The notes under the pieces were generated by a model, which saw only the letters and a program-made list of their open reading frames with translations, ran no database searches and had not been told where the DNA came from. From Xylaria sp. FL1777 (taxonomy: Eukaryota > Ascomycota > Sordariomycetes > Xylariales > Xylariaceae), in the NCBI GenBank assembly GCA_022578965.1, contig MU400629.1, forward strand, positions 59,166 to 123,165: DNA of 64,000 bases. The letters are read 5' to 3'. Shown piece by piece: positions 41,970 to 52,891 of the stretch. The position numbers and the translations under genes were made by a program. How positions within the stretch are numbered: the stretch's first letter is position 1; the number at the start of each line of letters is the position of its first letter.

Positions 41970-44078
41970 ATGATATATCAAGGAAACCTTCAGTACCCTT
42001 ACCAAGATGGAACGTTCGTGCTCATCGCTCCGGAGGGCTTGCTCCACGACCAACCATTCAGTGCGTACTGGACTATATCCGGAGTTCCAAGCGTCTACCG
42101 TGGCACGTTCGAGGATGTTTCGGGTGTGGCTGGAACTCCAACTCAATCACTCGTTCATAAGGGAGAAAAATGCGAATTCACATTTAACCAATCCCTGGTT
42201 GAGAGGGTAGAAGCTAGAAGTCATGGAGATCTCTCTGTCATGTTCACCTGGCAGGATGAACGTGATATTGCCGCTTCACTTCATCCGATCGTCCAAAACA
42301 TTGTGAACGTCAAGAATGACCGGAATTCTTCTGTCTATGTTGGTATTATCTCAGGCTACACAGAGATACACGATCATTTGATTGTGTTGTCGGTACCTCA
42401 GGATATCACTGTGGGAGAAACGACGGAGATCCTTATATTCTCGCCAACAGGCCGTCAGGTTAAACGGGATAGATTGCAACTCGAAGAGTTTGAAAGAGAC
42501 GAGGCACTAATCATTTCATTTACTGCAAGGTCCGCCCGATTGATACTGGAGGCTAAAAGTAGCGATCCCAGGGAAAATGGAAAATTAAAACTATCTTTGA
42601 CATCGAGTGAGTCTGGGGCTAAGAGCTCAGCGACTGTGGAAGCAGTGGCTGCAAGTATACCTACTGGCGCCATCACGGTTAATTTGGTCAACGATTCAGG
42701 CCAAACTCTGCAATACTGGACTGCCCGCGCAGATCCGCATGTGGTGGAAGATCTCGTCAACTTGGGACTCTCGGCATTGTCTTTCGTCGCTCCCGATTGG
42801 TCTATTTCGAACGCCTTGCAGACTTTCTCTAAAGGGAAGAAGGTTTATGAGAAGATTAAAGATAAGATCGAATTCCTAGTTGGCACAAAGGATACAGCAA
42901 TGTCCTCAATTGGTTTCCTGCAGAGTAAGACGGGCAAAATAAACACCACGGATTTTCTTGATCCTAACGAAACAATCACCTTTTGGGACTTTGACGGAAC
43001 AATTACAGGCGGGATGGACATGTCTCTGACCTGGTTCAGATTCGAATACGACGATGCTAAGAAGACGGCAGTGTTGCATTTCGACACGGCAACTACCACT
43101 TTCAACAAGCTAGAATCTTATCGAGAGATTGTTGCTAGCTCACTGCTCAATGTTCCCACAGACTTCAAAAAGGGGGAGAAGTTAAAGCGCCAGGGGAGTA
43201 AGCTACGAGATAAGTTACCAGCCGGGTGGACAGCGAAGACGAAGAGCATCATTCTTGCCACACCGCTAGTCAGATGTAACTTCCAGGCGCAGAAGATCAG
43301 TAACCTGTGCCTGACCATAGGCGATACTTCGAGTGGCCCTGATGATCAAGCATTGCCTGTATGGTCTCACGGTATGCTATATGATCCTACCACCAAAAAA
43401 GCGTACAAAGATACATTCAACATAGAAAGCGACAAAGTCAGGACGGACGATAAAATTGGCTACATGGATACAAACCACCTGCTATACATCGAGGGTGACG
43501 CAAATGAATACCAGCGCGCGGACTTCGATTCTCAAGCAACGAAGGGGACGTTCATCAGACACTACTTCTGGCGACCGCCTTCAGAGTGGAGTCAAGAGAA
43601 AAGAAAAAAGACGGCATGGTCGCACAAGGTCGTTTTCCTCGAGTACGCGTCCATTCAGCGGGACCCGACGGGCACGTACAAGGGCCTACAGCTCGCCATG
43701 TTCCCATGCAAGATTGAGAATCCGAAAATAGAGACGGGATCGCCACGGGACGCGCCGATGTCCACGCACTACGAGCCCTTTCTAGACGCCCTCCGACGTG
43801 GTTTGTGTGAGGGAGAAAACTGGAAGAAGCGGTGGTGGGCGTTCTCGTTCAGCCCGGACTTCAAACGCGTCTTCGGAGCCGCATACCCCGATGGGAAGGA
43901 TATGCACGAAGGTGTGCCGCCCTGGATCATCAGGCGCAGGAACCCGCCCACGACCCCGAAGCCGGATCCGCGGGACTGGCCCGTCGTGGCTTTCGTCTGT
44001 CAGGGGAGCATGCCGATTAACTTCTATGATCATGGTGTCGTGGGTGACGAAATCAATGCCATGAAGTACGATAGTTAG
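41970..44078 (+). CDS. 702-residue protein of unknown family in the toxin-like cluster
   Basis: Intron-free, ATG at 41970. Residues 1-250 are beta-rich and acidic. A central stretch (ITVNLVNDSGQTLQYWTA at about 236) leads into a short hydrophobic helix pair (about 261-290, LVNLGLSALSFVAPDWSIS). It is followed by a charged helix (FSKGKKVYEKIKDKIEFL). The C-terminal 350 residues are mixed, Trp-rich, and end in a basic/Pro segment. No signal peptide or recognised domain. It has the same intron-poor style as its neighbours and probably belongs with them. Membrane interaction is possible from the central hydrophobic stretch but unproven. Confidence 0.6.
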   Translation: MIYQGNLQYPYQDGTFVLIAPEGLLHDQPFSAYWTISGVPSVYRGTFEDVSGVAGTPTQSLVHKGEKCEFTFNQSLVERVEARSHGDLSVMFTWQDERDIAASLHPIVQNIVNVKNDRNSSVYVGIISGYTEIHDHLIVLSVPQDITVGETTEILIFSPTGRQVKRDRLQLEEFERDEALIISFTARSARLILEAKSSDPRENGKLKLSLTSSESGAKSSATVEAVAASIPTGAITVNLVNDSGQTLQYWTARADPHVVEDLVNLGLSALSFVAPDWSISNALQTFSKGKKVYEKIKDKIEFLVGTKDTAMSSIGFLQSKTGKINTTDFLDPNETITFWDFDGTITGGMDMSLTWFRFEYDDAKKTAVLHFDTATTTFNKLESYREIVASSLLNVPTDFKKGEKLKRQGSKLRDKLPAGWTAKTKSIILATPLVRCNFQAQKISNLCLTIGDTSSGPDDQALPVWSHGMLYDPTTKKAYKDTFNIESDKVRTDDKIGYMDTNHLLYIEGDANEYQRADFDSQATKGTFIRHYFWRPPSEWSQEKRKKTAWSHKVVFLEYASIQRDPTGTYKGLQLAMFPCKIENPKIETGSPRDAPMSTHYEPFLDALRRGLCEGENWKKRWWAFSFSPDFKRVFGAAYPDGKDMHEGVPPWIIRRRNPPTTPKPDPRDWPVVAFVCQGSMPINFYDHGVVGDEINAMKYDS

Positions 44079-44421
44079 GTGGGAAGAGGGAAAATAGAAA
44101 GTAATAGGTAATTATACAATTGAGCTAATAATTACCTATAATACCCTACTAGTACTCACCTAGGCGCAGTATGTAGCTTTAGCCGTTCACTCCCTTACCT
44201 AGCTTTCCAGCCATTCAGATACAACCACTTGGTGCCAGCAGGTATATTCTACATGTATATAAATAAGCAAAGCCCTTTACATAGGTAGTATGAATAATTC
44301 ATCATTCCATGTTTCTGGCACTCCTCTTCGACGCTCTCGCTCGTTCTACTGCCGTCCTCTCGAGTTGTTTCATCAACAATAGAGATCTTATCTTCCTCTT
44401 CACACGAAATCCCTAGCGGAC
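44079..44421. other. Intergenic region / beta-lactamase-like gene leader
   Basis: 343 bp of AT-rich sequence with TACCTA motifs; probably contains the 5' UTR exon of the next gene. Confidence 0.5.
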
Positions 44422-46193
44422 ATGTAAGTATTCGGCACATCCATCCCTTCTCTTTTTCCCCCTTAGCGCCCATTCGAACGGCGACCCCCGTAACGTAAAT
44501 CCCCCGCTAACCGTGAAATCCGGCTCCACCTAGGCTTCTCACAAGACTTCAAGCCCTCGGCCCCATCATCGAACAAATCTCTAAAACCGCGGGAACGCCC
44601 GGGCTGTCCTTGGGTGTTCTCCATCAGGGTGAAATCGTGCATCAAGCAAACTTTGGTTTCCGCCATGTCGATGCCGGCCTCCCTCCGGACGAGGACACGG
44701 TCTATGTGGTATGTTCATTGACCAAGGCCATTACGGCGGCTATGGTAGGCATCCTTGTCGATGAGGGCAAACTCTCGTGGACCACGCAACTGCATGAGAT
44801 ACTACCCGAGTTCCAGCGGGCGCCGCATGACCCTGCGAATAATATCACAGTCACCGACATCCTCTCGCATAGAACTGGCCTGCCTTCGTATGATTCGTTT
44901 TGGTTGTCCTCACACAACAAGATCCCAATCCCTCGTGCCGAGGCTGTCTCACTTCTCAGCTACGTTCCTCCTGCTGCTGACTTGAGAACCGAGTTTATCT
45001 ACAGCAATTTAGGCTACGAAATCCTGGGTCAGCTTATTGAGAAGGTGTCCGGTACTAAGTTTTCCACGTTTATGACGAATGCTATTCTTGAACCCCTGAA
45101 TATGACGCGAACATTCTATACAACGTTACCCTCCCACTTTGACAATGTCGCCCAGGGGTATACCGCGTTGCAAAATGCTTCCGTGTTCCCCGTCCCATCG
45201 CCTATATATGGCGATGATGTTTTGATGGGCCCCGCTGGTGGTGTCCGAAGCTCGGTGCATGATCTCCTCATCTTGTACAATGCCTTCATCGATGCTGCCA
45301 ACTCAGAGATAGAGAATCGCACGCCCATCCCTCCCCAGAATCCACTTCGTCAGCTGAGCCATATTCTTCAAGGCATGGTTTCCGTGCCACTGGCCACCCT
45401 TCGAGAAGTTTCTTATGCGTCCGGGTGGCTTCGTGTGCAGCTTCCAGCACCTATGGGGCCCGGCCGTGGCCCTGGCATCGACCCTATGCTTGGCGAGGGA
45501 CTGCCTTCACGACTAGGCTTCTTCCACGAGGGCAATATGCCTGGCTATACAACATTCGCCGCTATGTTCCCCGAGACTAGAAGTGCAGTTGTCGTCTTAT
45601 CAAATTCCCTCGGATTGACGGACACCACGAAGCTGGTCGGTCAGTTACTTATCGAAGAATTATTCGGTAACACGATTAATTCTACTGACTACACAACATA
45701 TGCTGAGCTTACTGCGAAACAAGCGGCGGCGACAATGAGCGAAGTCAAATCCCAGTTAATACAAAGTCGTCACACAAAAACGCCGTACCATTCGCTCCCT
45801 ACGTATACTGGAACATTCTACAATTCCATTCATAACTTTTTCATCAACATATCTGCCAGCACTAGACAACTGCGGGTACACTTTATGGACGACGAGGAGT
45901 TTGTTCTCTATCCTTATCAGCTCAATAGCTTTTTTTGGTTCATGCCCCATAACGAGTTGGTACAGCTAGCCCGTTACACCAGCTATCCGATGGAATATTA
46001 TATCATCGAGTTTGGCTACGTGGGTGATGACGGCGACTCGACATTTGATACCGATTCTGACATTATAAATGCTCTTCGGTGGAAGCATGAATTCTCTGTG
46101 CAAGGTAAAGGGGAAATTTTCCGAATGGAGAGCCAGAAGCACGGGCCATTTGATCAACGCCAGCAGCAATCAGTCTTGACCCGTGACACGTAG
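44422..46193 (+). CDS. Class C beta-lactamase/transpeptidase-like serine hydrolase
   Basis: The main frame has no ATG before its conserved N-terminus (RLQALGPIIEQISKTAGTPG). The best model splices AT at 44422-44423 (donor GTAAGT) to G at 44534 (GCTAACC branch, CCTAG acceptor), splitting the initiator codon and giving 553 residues starting MLLTRLQALGP. Catalytic motifs are complete: SLTK with Ser62 and Lys65, Tyr157-Ser-Asn159 (IYSNLGYE) and HEG at 332-334 in place of KTG. A C-terminal lipocalin-like beta domain follows from about 420. Such fungal enzymes act as esterases, amidases or lactam hydrolases, often in secondary metabolism or detoxification. Intracellular by sequence, since no signal peptide is visible. 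Confidence 0.85.
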
Positions 46194-47024
46194 CTTGCCA
46201 GATTGTCCCGAACTATCGAATCGTCTAGTGTGTATTCGGTGGCATTTTCGCCACGGTCACCCGCTCTGCTGGCGGCAACAATTCGGCGTTGTCGTCTGTT
46301 TTGTGTCCTATAACAAGATGCTTCAAGTCCTCGAGCGACGGTGTATCTACTTCGGTACTGTGGCCAGGGCCACGCTGGACGCCTGCTATTTCATGGGCGT
46401 CATCGAGGAAAATAGGGGGGAACACCATAGAAGCTGAGTAAGTATCATCCAGAAGAGCTTTCGCAGCCAGGAGCGGAAAGAAAAGCTGACGGGATATTCG
46501 ATTGTTCGCATAGGGTCTTTTTGAGGCAAGCGCTAGAGTCTCCAAATGAAAGGCCGGAAGAGTCAATCGCCCGAGCGCAGTTCCGGCTCGGAAAGCTGCT
46601 CGCCAGCAGAGGTGATGCGCCCGATGCTGAATGCTTGCTGCAAAGCGCGCGAGAAACGAGAGACAGGCTCTGGAAGAGGCACGCGACTTACCTAGAGAAT
46701 CCCGATGGTCGTCTAGGGGAAGAAAGTATGTTCGATCACATGGTAGCCCAGGAGGCAGGCCGGACAATCCTAGCAAAGGGGCTGAGACGAGGAGACAATG
46801 AGACAGACAGGTGGCGCCTCCGGCTACAAGCGAAAATCGAGACTCTGACACCAGGCGGCACACCGGCGCTTGCACTCAGAAAGACCGTCCAGGCGCTACA
46901 AGTCAAACAATTTCCCGGTCAAGTTTCTGGCACGGATAGGGGGCCAACACTTGCAAGAAGAGTTAGCTTATCAACGGCCGTGGTTATATTGGCTATTATA
47001 GTGTATGCTGTTGCTCGGGTCTAG
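46194..47024 (+). pseudogene. Frameshifted remnant of a TPR-type, tail-anchored fungal protein
   Basis: One frame reads SYNKMLQVLERRCIYFGTVA, then ATLDACYFMGVIEENRG, and runs into a stop at 46435-46437. Shifting by one base at a run of six G (46415-46420) continues as NTIEAE. A consensus intron (46438-46513) then leads to VFLRQALESPNERPEESIAR, ARAQFRLGKLLASRGDAPDA and a terminal hydrophobic anchor (VSLSTAVVILAIIVYAVARV) ending at 47024. The helical pairs look like tetratricopeptide repeats. No ATG precedes the conserved part except one at 46318, and the frame begins right at the end of the hydrolase gene. Either a truncated pseudogene or an intact gene with a homopolymer error; the 5' end seems missing in both cases. 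Confidence 0.5.
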
Positions 47025-49235
47025 CGAATGAAGACGAGAGACTACGTGACGAGAGGCTAGTTGACGAAACACTGTTTGATAGAAAGATAGAAAGACATTG
47101 TTAGATTTACCTCGGCGAGTTACCTAACGTCAGGATCGCAGGACCCTAGCGCTCCGATTAGTAGGTATAGCCCCTTGCCATTTGCACCTACTGAGAGGGT
47201 GGTGGCCGAAGTCAATATGGGTTTGTTGAATGGTCTCTCTCTACCAGCGAGTGCCGCGTTAGCGCTAGAGAAAAAGATGTAGATCGGTATTTTCAGTGCT
47301 AGGGTTAGGGGGGTCTAGAACATAATGTTGGACAGAACGCTGAGATCATTTTTAAATGTGGAAATAATTTTGTGAAAAAATTATTGTGATAGTTATTTTA
47401 TAAGGCTGAGCTAAATATTATAGGTATATTACGTAGTATACAATTGGTGTGCCCCTTCCTGACCTCAGGGGTCCGCTAATAATTCTCAGATAAGCGAGGG
47501 CTGAATAGCCTCACTTCTGAACACGAGATCTACCTAGGTGTCTCACCGAACTTACGCATTTGGTTAGCGTATAGGGTGTGCAGCGCATTCAGCGTGTGTG
47601 ACACAACGGCTGTCCGGTTGTCAACCGGGAGGACATTGCGAATGAGCACGGCGGCCGCGAAGTCGTAGTGCAGGAGCGAGACCCAGATAGATCGGTCACA
47701 CTTGAAATCTCATCACCCGGCCGTCTCATCACCCGGCCGTCTCATCACCCGGCCGTCTCATCACCCAGAGTTGCGCCTGTTGGTTTTGTGACTAGTGGAT
47801 GCTCATGCGGGAGGCCGAGGTAAGGGATACACAAAACGGGCTTGTCATCTAGCGGGTCGGACCGTTAAACGGGAGACCTTTTTATGTTTCAATACATGCT
47901 TCCTTAAGCAACCTTGATAAGTACCTAAAGCTGTCAATGCAACTTCAAGCCCCCGCGTGAGTTTGTCGGAATTTAATCCGGGGTTTATATAGTAAAACCG
48001 TTCGCGGAGAGAGCCCCGCGTTCCTCTCATGGCGTCAGACGGTAATGCGTGCATGATTATGATGGATTGCAACCTGGAAAAGAAAATAGACGGATCTAGA
48101 TCTTATTGGTCGTCCAAGGTATCCGATGGCGGTGACGGAACGAATCGTTAGCGTCGATAACGCGTATCATATCATCCGCAAATCTTCCGACGTAGTGTGC
48201 TAAGTACATGTAGACTACCTACCTAGTCAACTATTTTTATGCTTGGCATGACATCTCTCTAATAGGTAGCGGTTATTTGCGCCCTAGTCTAAACAACTCT
48301 TTCAGACGACAGGCCCTCAATATTTATACGCCTCATATGGGCAGCTTGAGTGGCAAGACTCGGTCGGCTGTCATCGGTCCAGGTATGGTGCCCTACAACG
48401 AGAATGTCAACATTGGCTATTTGCGGCGAAGTCTCTGAGATTTGGCGTTAACCATCAAATAAGTCGAAGATATTCCGCGAGTTTGTTGTGATTGGTTAGG
48501 GCTGGCGTTTGTATGCGCATAGGGTATCACGCGGATGCCAAATGCAGTATCGGCATTGCAGGGGTACAGAGACAGGGGCTCATTTTTAAAGGAAATGCTC
48601 TTCATGACATTGCCGAGTTTACATATCTTCTCAGCAACATTTTTTATCTACTATGTAGTCTAGTCAGTCACTGCATACACGATATATCCACCGCATAAAC
48701 ATGACAGCAGGCTTTCGATTTCGGCTTCAGCTTAGCGCAAAGCAATTATTCTAATTGCTTTGACAGCCAGCACGCCCTTATTCTGCCCTTATCTCGACGA
48801 CGACGAGAGTGGATCGTCAAAGGCTGCTGACACCATCCCATCACCGCCACCACCACCACCCTTGGAGCTGGTGAGTACACACGTGTAGTAGAGTGCAAAG
48901 ACACAATGTGGGCGTCGGCCGATGTCGTCAAGGTAAGGTGAAGGGCGCGATGCAATGCCTATGCCAGACTAGGTAACTAGGTAGACTAGGTAGACTAGTA
49001 CACATACTAACCCCGCCGGCGACCGCAGTTGTGCGGTTCGTTGATTTGCGGGCCGCAACCAGCCCATAGCTCAACCCCTGTCGACCATTGAATATTTGTA
49101 CTTTTGCATCTCGAATCCAAAAGCTCGAATCTTAACTTTCCATTCCATTTATCTTGTATCTATTTTCTTCGCGTCTGGTAAGATATACGCCCGCGATCTC
49201 GAAGGTTCTCATCTGGACTAAACATCACCCCGAAG
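47025..49235. other. 2.2-kb gene-free region
   Basis: No credible gene. Contains a 16-bp tandem repeat (listed separately), an AT-rich patch around 47340-47440 and several TACCTAG motifs near 47535, 48215 and 48970. Confidence 0.5.
47711..47766. repeat. 16-bp tandem repeat, 3.5 copies
   Basis: Unit CATCACCCGGCCGTCT repeated exactly three times from 47711, with a partial fourth copy. The copies are identical, so the expansion is recent. Confidence 0.95.
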
Positions 49236-50912
49236 ATGGACGAGACGCAGCCCCTGCTGGCAGAGGTCCGAATCGTCGACACAGAGCGCTGCCATGACGA
49301 TGGGGTGGCGCACAAGGACATCATCGACTTCGACGTCTCGGGCGACCCCGAGAACCCGATGGAGTGGCCGACGGCGTACAAGTGGGGGGTCGTGCTCCTG
49401 CTCTGCTTGATGGCCTTCACGGTGTACGTGCCATCGTCTCGTCTTGTCTTATCTTGTTCAAGTATACATACATACATATATATATATATACACACATAGT
49501 CCCGTTAGATAACTAACTAACTAAAAACATGTGATTATTCAGAACCTTCACATGCATCTCCGTGGTGCCGATAGCAAACCACATCGTCTACGACCTAGAC
49601 GACGGCAAGGTCAGCAAATCCGCCAGCGTGCTGCTGGTGACCATCTGGGAGCTAGGCGAGGCCGCCGGCCCCCTGCTCATCGCGCCGCTGTCCGAGGTCT
49701 ACGGGCGGTATCCCGTGATGAACGGGGCCAACGCGCTCTTCATCCTGGCCACGGCGCTGGCGGCGCTGTCGCGCAGCACGCCCCTCTTCATCGGGGCGCG
49801 GGCCCTGACGGGCCTCGCCGTCGCCTCCAACGTGTTGGGCCCGGCCATCGTCGGCGACATGTTCGTCTCGGAGCAGCGCGGGTCCGCCATCAGCTTCATC
49901 GCGCTGGCGCCGCTGGTCGGGGGCTCGCTGGGCCCCGCCATCGGGGGCGCCATCGCCGAGACCCTGGGCTGGCGCTGGGTGCTGTGGCTCTCGGCGTGTC
50001 TGGCGCTGGCCTGCGAGCTCGCCTTCCTGACCTGCTTCCGCGAGACGTACAAGGTGGCGGTGCTGCGACGCCGGGCCGCGAGGCTGCGGAGGGAGACGGG
50101 GAACCCGAGGCTGAGGACCGTCTTCGACGTCGACGACGGCAAGTCGAGCCTCCACAAGATCTGGGAATGCGCCGTCCGCCCCGCCATCGTACTCTCTGGG
50201 TCGAGCGTCTTGCAGGTCCTGTCGCTGTACGGCGCTGTCTCGTTCAGCTATTACTACGTGATTTCCACGACCTTGCCGGATATCTTGCAGCAGTTGTATG
50301 ATCTGTCAGCGGCTGCCTCGGGGCTAGCATTTGTATCGTTCAGTAAGTGGATTCTAAGCTATGCAGCCTACCGTGCTCTTTATTGAAAGACGAATTTCTC
50401 TAACCGGAAGTACAGGTATTGGCTCGATCATCAGCGTAATATTAATGAACGTTCTACTTGACAAGATTTACATCAAGCTGCGCGAGCGGCATAAGGGAGC
50501 TGGGGCGCCCGAGTTCCGGCTACCCCTCAGCATCGTCGGTGCGATCCTTCTTCCCTTCAGTGTCGCAGCGTACGGCTGGGCCGCGCAAATGCGACTGCCT
50601 TGGCCAGCGTTACTATTCACTGTCGGGGCAATGGGCACTACGATGATGTTCGTCTATCTACCCCTGAATGCGTACATCGTCGACGCCTTTGGCCTATACG
50701 CCGCCTCAGGAATGACGGCCATTATTGTTGCGCGCTGTCTCATGAGTACGGTGCTACCCTTAGCCACAGACCCTCTCGTAAGAAGATTCGATTGGGGGCC
50801 AGGAGTATCTATTTTAGCAGGGATGGGTCTCGTCTTTGTTCCCATTCCCATCCTTGTATTCAGGTACGGGTATCGATGGCGACAGCTATCCAGATACACG
50901 AAGGATGGGTGA
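49236..50912 (+). CDS. Major facilitator superfamily drug/polyamine exporter (DHA1 family)
   Basis: Exons 49236-49423, 49543-50342 and 50416-50912 give 494 residues. Junctions restore LMAFTVTFTCISVVPIANHI and GLAFVSFSIGSIISVILM. About twelve transmembrane segments. The N-terminal motif DPENPMEWP and the loop GPLLIAPLSEVYGRYPV (motif A) are typical of fungal DHA1 proton antiporters such as Tpo/Flr-type exporters. The central loop RRRAARLRRETGNP is cytoplasmic. The second exon is much more GC-rich than the other two. Intron 1 contains a TA/CA dinucleotide run. Substrate unknown; exporters of this group carry polyamines, fungicides or secondary metabolites. Confidence 0.9.
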
Positions 50913-51243
50913 AAGACTGTGTAATCTGGTTAGAGGTGAAAAAGGTATGGCATTAAATTCACATGTGTTGCGGTCTCTCAATAAGACATTGGTTTTATTG
51001 ACGTTAGTCACATAATGCTAATAGTTAATAAAGTGCTTAACTCTTGTCATAGTAGCAATATGCACCATTCGAAAAGGTACCACTATTGACTCATTCCTTC
51101 AAGACAGAACAGAATGACCACCCATGTTGAAGAACACTCCTGGCCGAACGACCAATTGGTTAGCACCCAGGCCCGTGTCATTATGCCAGTATACGCAATG
51201 CACACATGAAGCAACTCTCAGCCAGGAGCTCACTCAGATACCC
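50913..51243. other. Convergent intergenic region
   Basis: 331 bp, no feature seen. Confidence 0.5.
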
Positions 51244-51951
51244 TTAGACTTGAGGCCCACGTTTGTGCCCTTTTAAGCCCACCTTGGCAAGCGCTCTCGT
51301 CTCCTTCAATCTAAATGTCTTCGTGAACCAGAACTGGATCTTGATGCCTCTGTTCTCCATCGCATGAAACTTGTCATTAACTTGCTTGATCCGTGTGTAC
51401 CTTGTCAGAGGCATGCCAGGCTGTTGTACGCCGTCATTTTTGGCCAGTCTCTCGGCCCAAAACGAGAGTACTTGGGCTGCCCACGAGCAGTTCGATACGA
51501 TTTTGAAGTCACAAAGGGAATGGTGCAGGGAGGCCATGTACCCGATAAAATCCAAGGCACGCGAGATGGCGTCCATGCTAGAGAACGCCGTGGTCTGCGG
51601 CAAGGCGTCTGCCACCAAACCGTTGGCATTGTAGGGAGAATTTCCGTAGACATAGAGGCCCCACGCCGCCTTCGGGTCGGAGTTTCTGCGGCGGCGAGGA
51701 GTGCGAAAGCGGCAATTGCTAACAGTACAGATCTGCATGACTACAGTACCGCTGTCAAACCGAAGAGCCCCTGTAGATGGGTCTTGCATCTGGAGCTGGA
51801 ACACCTTCTTCACCTGGTTGTTAACGATGAGTTCATCAGCCGGGATTTTATTGTACTTAGCGTCTAGGGAAGGGTCGAAGATCCGATGGTAGGGCAGTGG
51901 CAATGCAGTGGGCACGCTGCTTTCATCTACGGCGTTGGCGCTGTCGGCCAT
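51244..51951 (-). CDS. RNase H-like domain protein, apparently catalytically degenerate
   Basis: Open frame to 51957 starts with GTG; the first ATG is at 51951, giving 235 residues. The order RFDSGTVVMQICTV...AAWGLYVYGNSPYNANGLVA...QTTAFSSMDAISRALDFI...FKIVSNCSWAAQVLSFWAE matches fungal proteins with a type-1 RNase H fold (strand-Gly, QTxxxAExxA helix, then ixxDSxYxv). The usual catalytic Glu of the helix and the Asp of the DS motif appear replaced (SMD, SNC), so nuclease activity is unlikely. These proteins are common and variable in ascomycetes; role unknown. Confidence 0.6.
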   Translation of the reverse strand: MADSANAVDESSVPTALPLPYHRIFDPSLDAKYNKIPADELIVNNQVKKVFQLQMQDPSTGALRFDSGTVVMQICTVSNCRFRTPRRRRNSDPKAAWGLYVYGNSPYNANGLVADALPQTTAFSSMDAISRALDFIGYMASLHHSLCDFKIVSNCSWAAQVLSFWAERLAKNDGVQQPGMPLTRYTRIKQVNDKFHAMENRGIKIQFWFTKTFRLKETRALAKVGLKGHKRGPQV

Positions 51952-52891
51952 CTTCACGATGGGGATGCGATAGAGAACGCGATTGAGGATGTATCAGGGA
52001 GGCAGCGAATCCTATGAACATAACATCTGGGTAGAAGCTGAACGAATTGCTATAGAGTAGCTGTCCCGGTCAATTTATAAGGATTGCACTTTTAACGTAA
52101 GATTAATGTCAAGTCTAGGATAACAAGAGGAAGATGGCCAAAGGAAATAAACCTTCCGAGGTCCGCTCAATAGACAGTACATTTTAAAGTTGAGACTATT
52201 TACATCTTGTGACTACCCAACTTTAAGTAGGTGCCCGGTAGAGTTTCAGGAGGAAGTTAAGTTATTTTCTCTGCTCGATTAAATAGGAAGCAAATCAATG
52301 ACAGTATTCGACCTCCTCGTACCTGGTCCCTCATCAGTGGTCATTTAATAGAGCATATGTTCGGGCATACATCAACTTCTCGTCAGCAAACAAGAGACAA
52401 AAGATGTTGAAGCTCACTCTCAGCTTAGATGCGATATCTTAGCGTTTATGAAGCTAAATTCAACATAACTCTAAAGAAAGGTAAATCATAGATTTGTAGC
52501 CTATGTGCATTATAAGGTAGATACTGAGGTAATCCAGCTCACGAAACGACATACGAGTAGTCAGCAAGATATAGTTGAAGATGTCACGGTAGGTGGCCAG
52601 TGGTGTGTTCCGGCGTCGTGTGAAATCTTGGTTATGGTTTGTCCATCGGATGTTCTTTATCAAATCCCTTCCATACTTCGGCTTGGACTCTAGTACAGGT
52701 TCATTACAAATTATGAGAGGTGATGTTATGACCATTATTTTGGTCCTCCGGCACTCCCATCCGCTCTCCGCCCGCCTTATGGGAGATCTGTGCCCAATGC
52801 TGGGCTTAATTCAATGTCGAGCGAGGCTACCTGGTCGTCCTCTCCATGGCTCATACGTGCCTGTCGAACGGGTAGACGCTAGTTTGAGCCA
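51952..52891. other. Intergenic region
   Basis: 940 bp between two minus-strand genes. AT-rich on the left half, no gene seen. Confidence 0.5.

Noticed and set aside
47301..47312. Telomere-like GTTAGGG sequence
   Set aside because: A single TTAGGG-type unit only; no array.
49531..50301. 256-codon ORF and two long antisense ORFs over the MFS gene
   Set aside because: These are other-frame readings of the GC-rich second exon; the MFS frame has transmembrane segments and matching splice phases.
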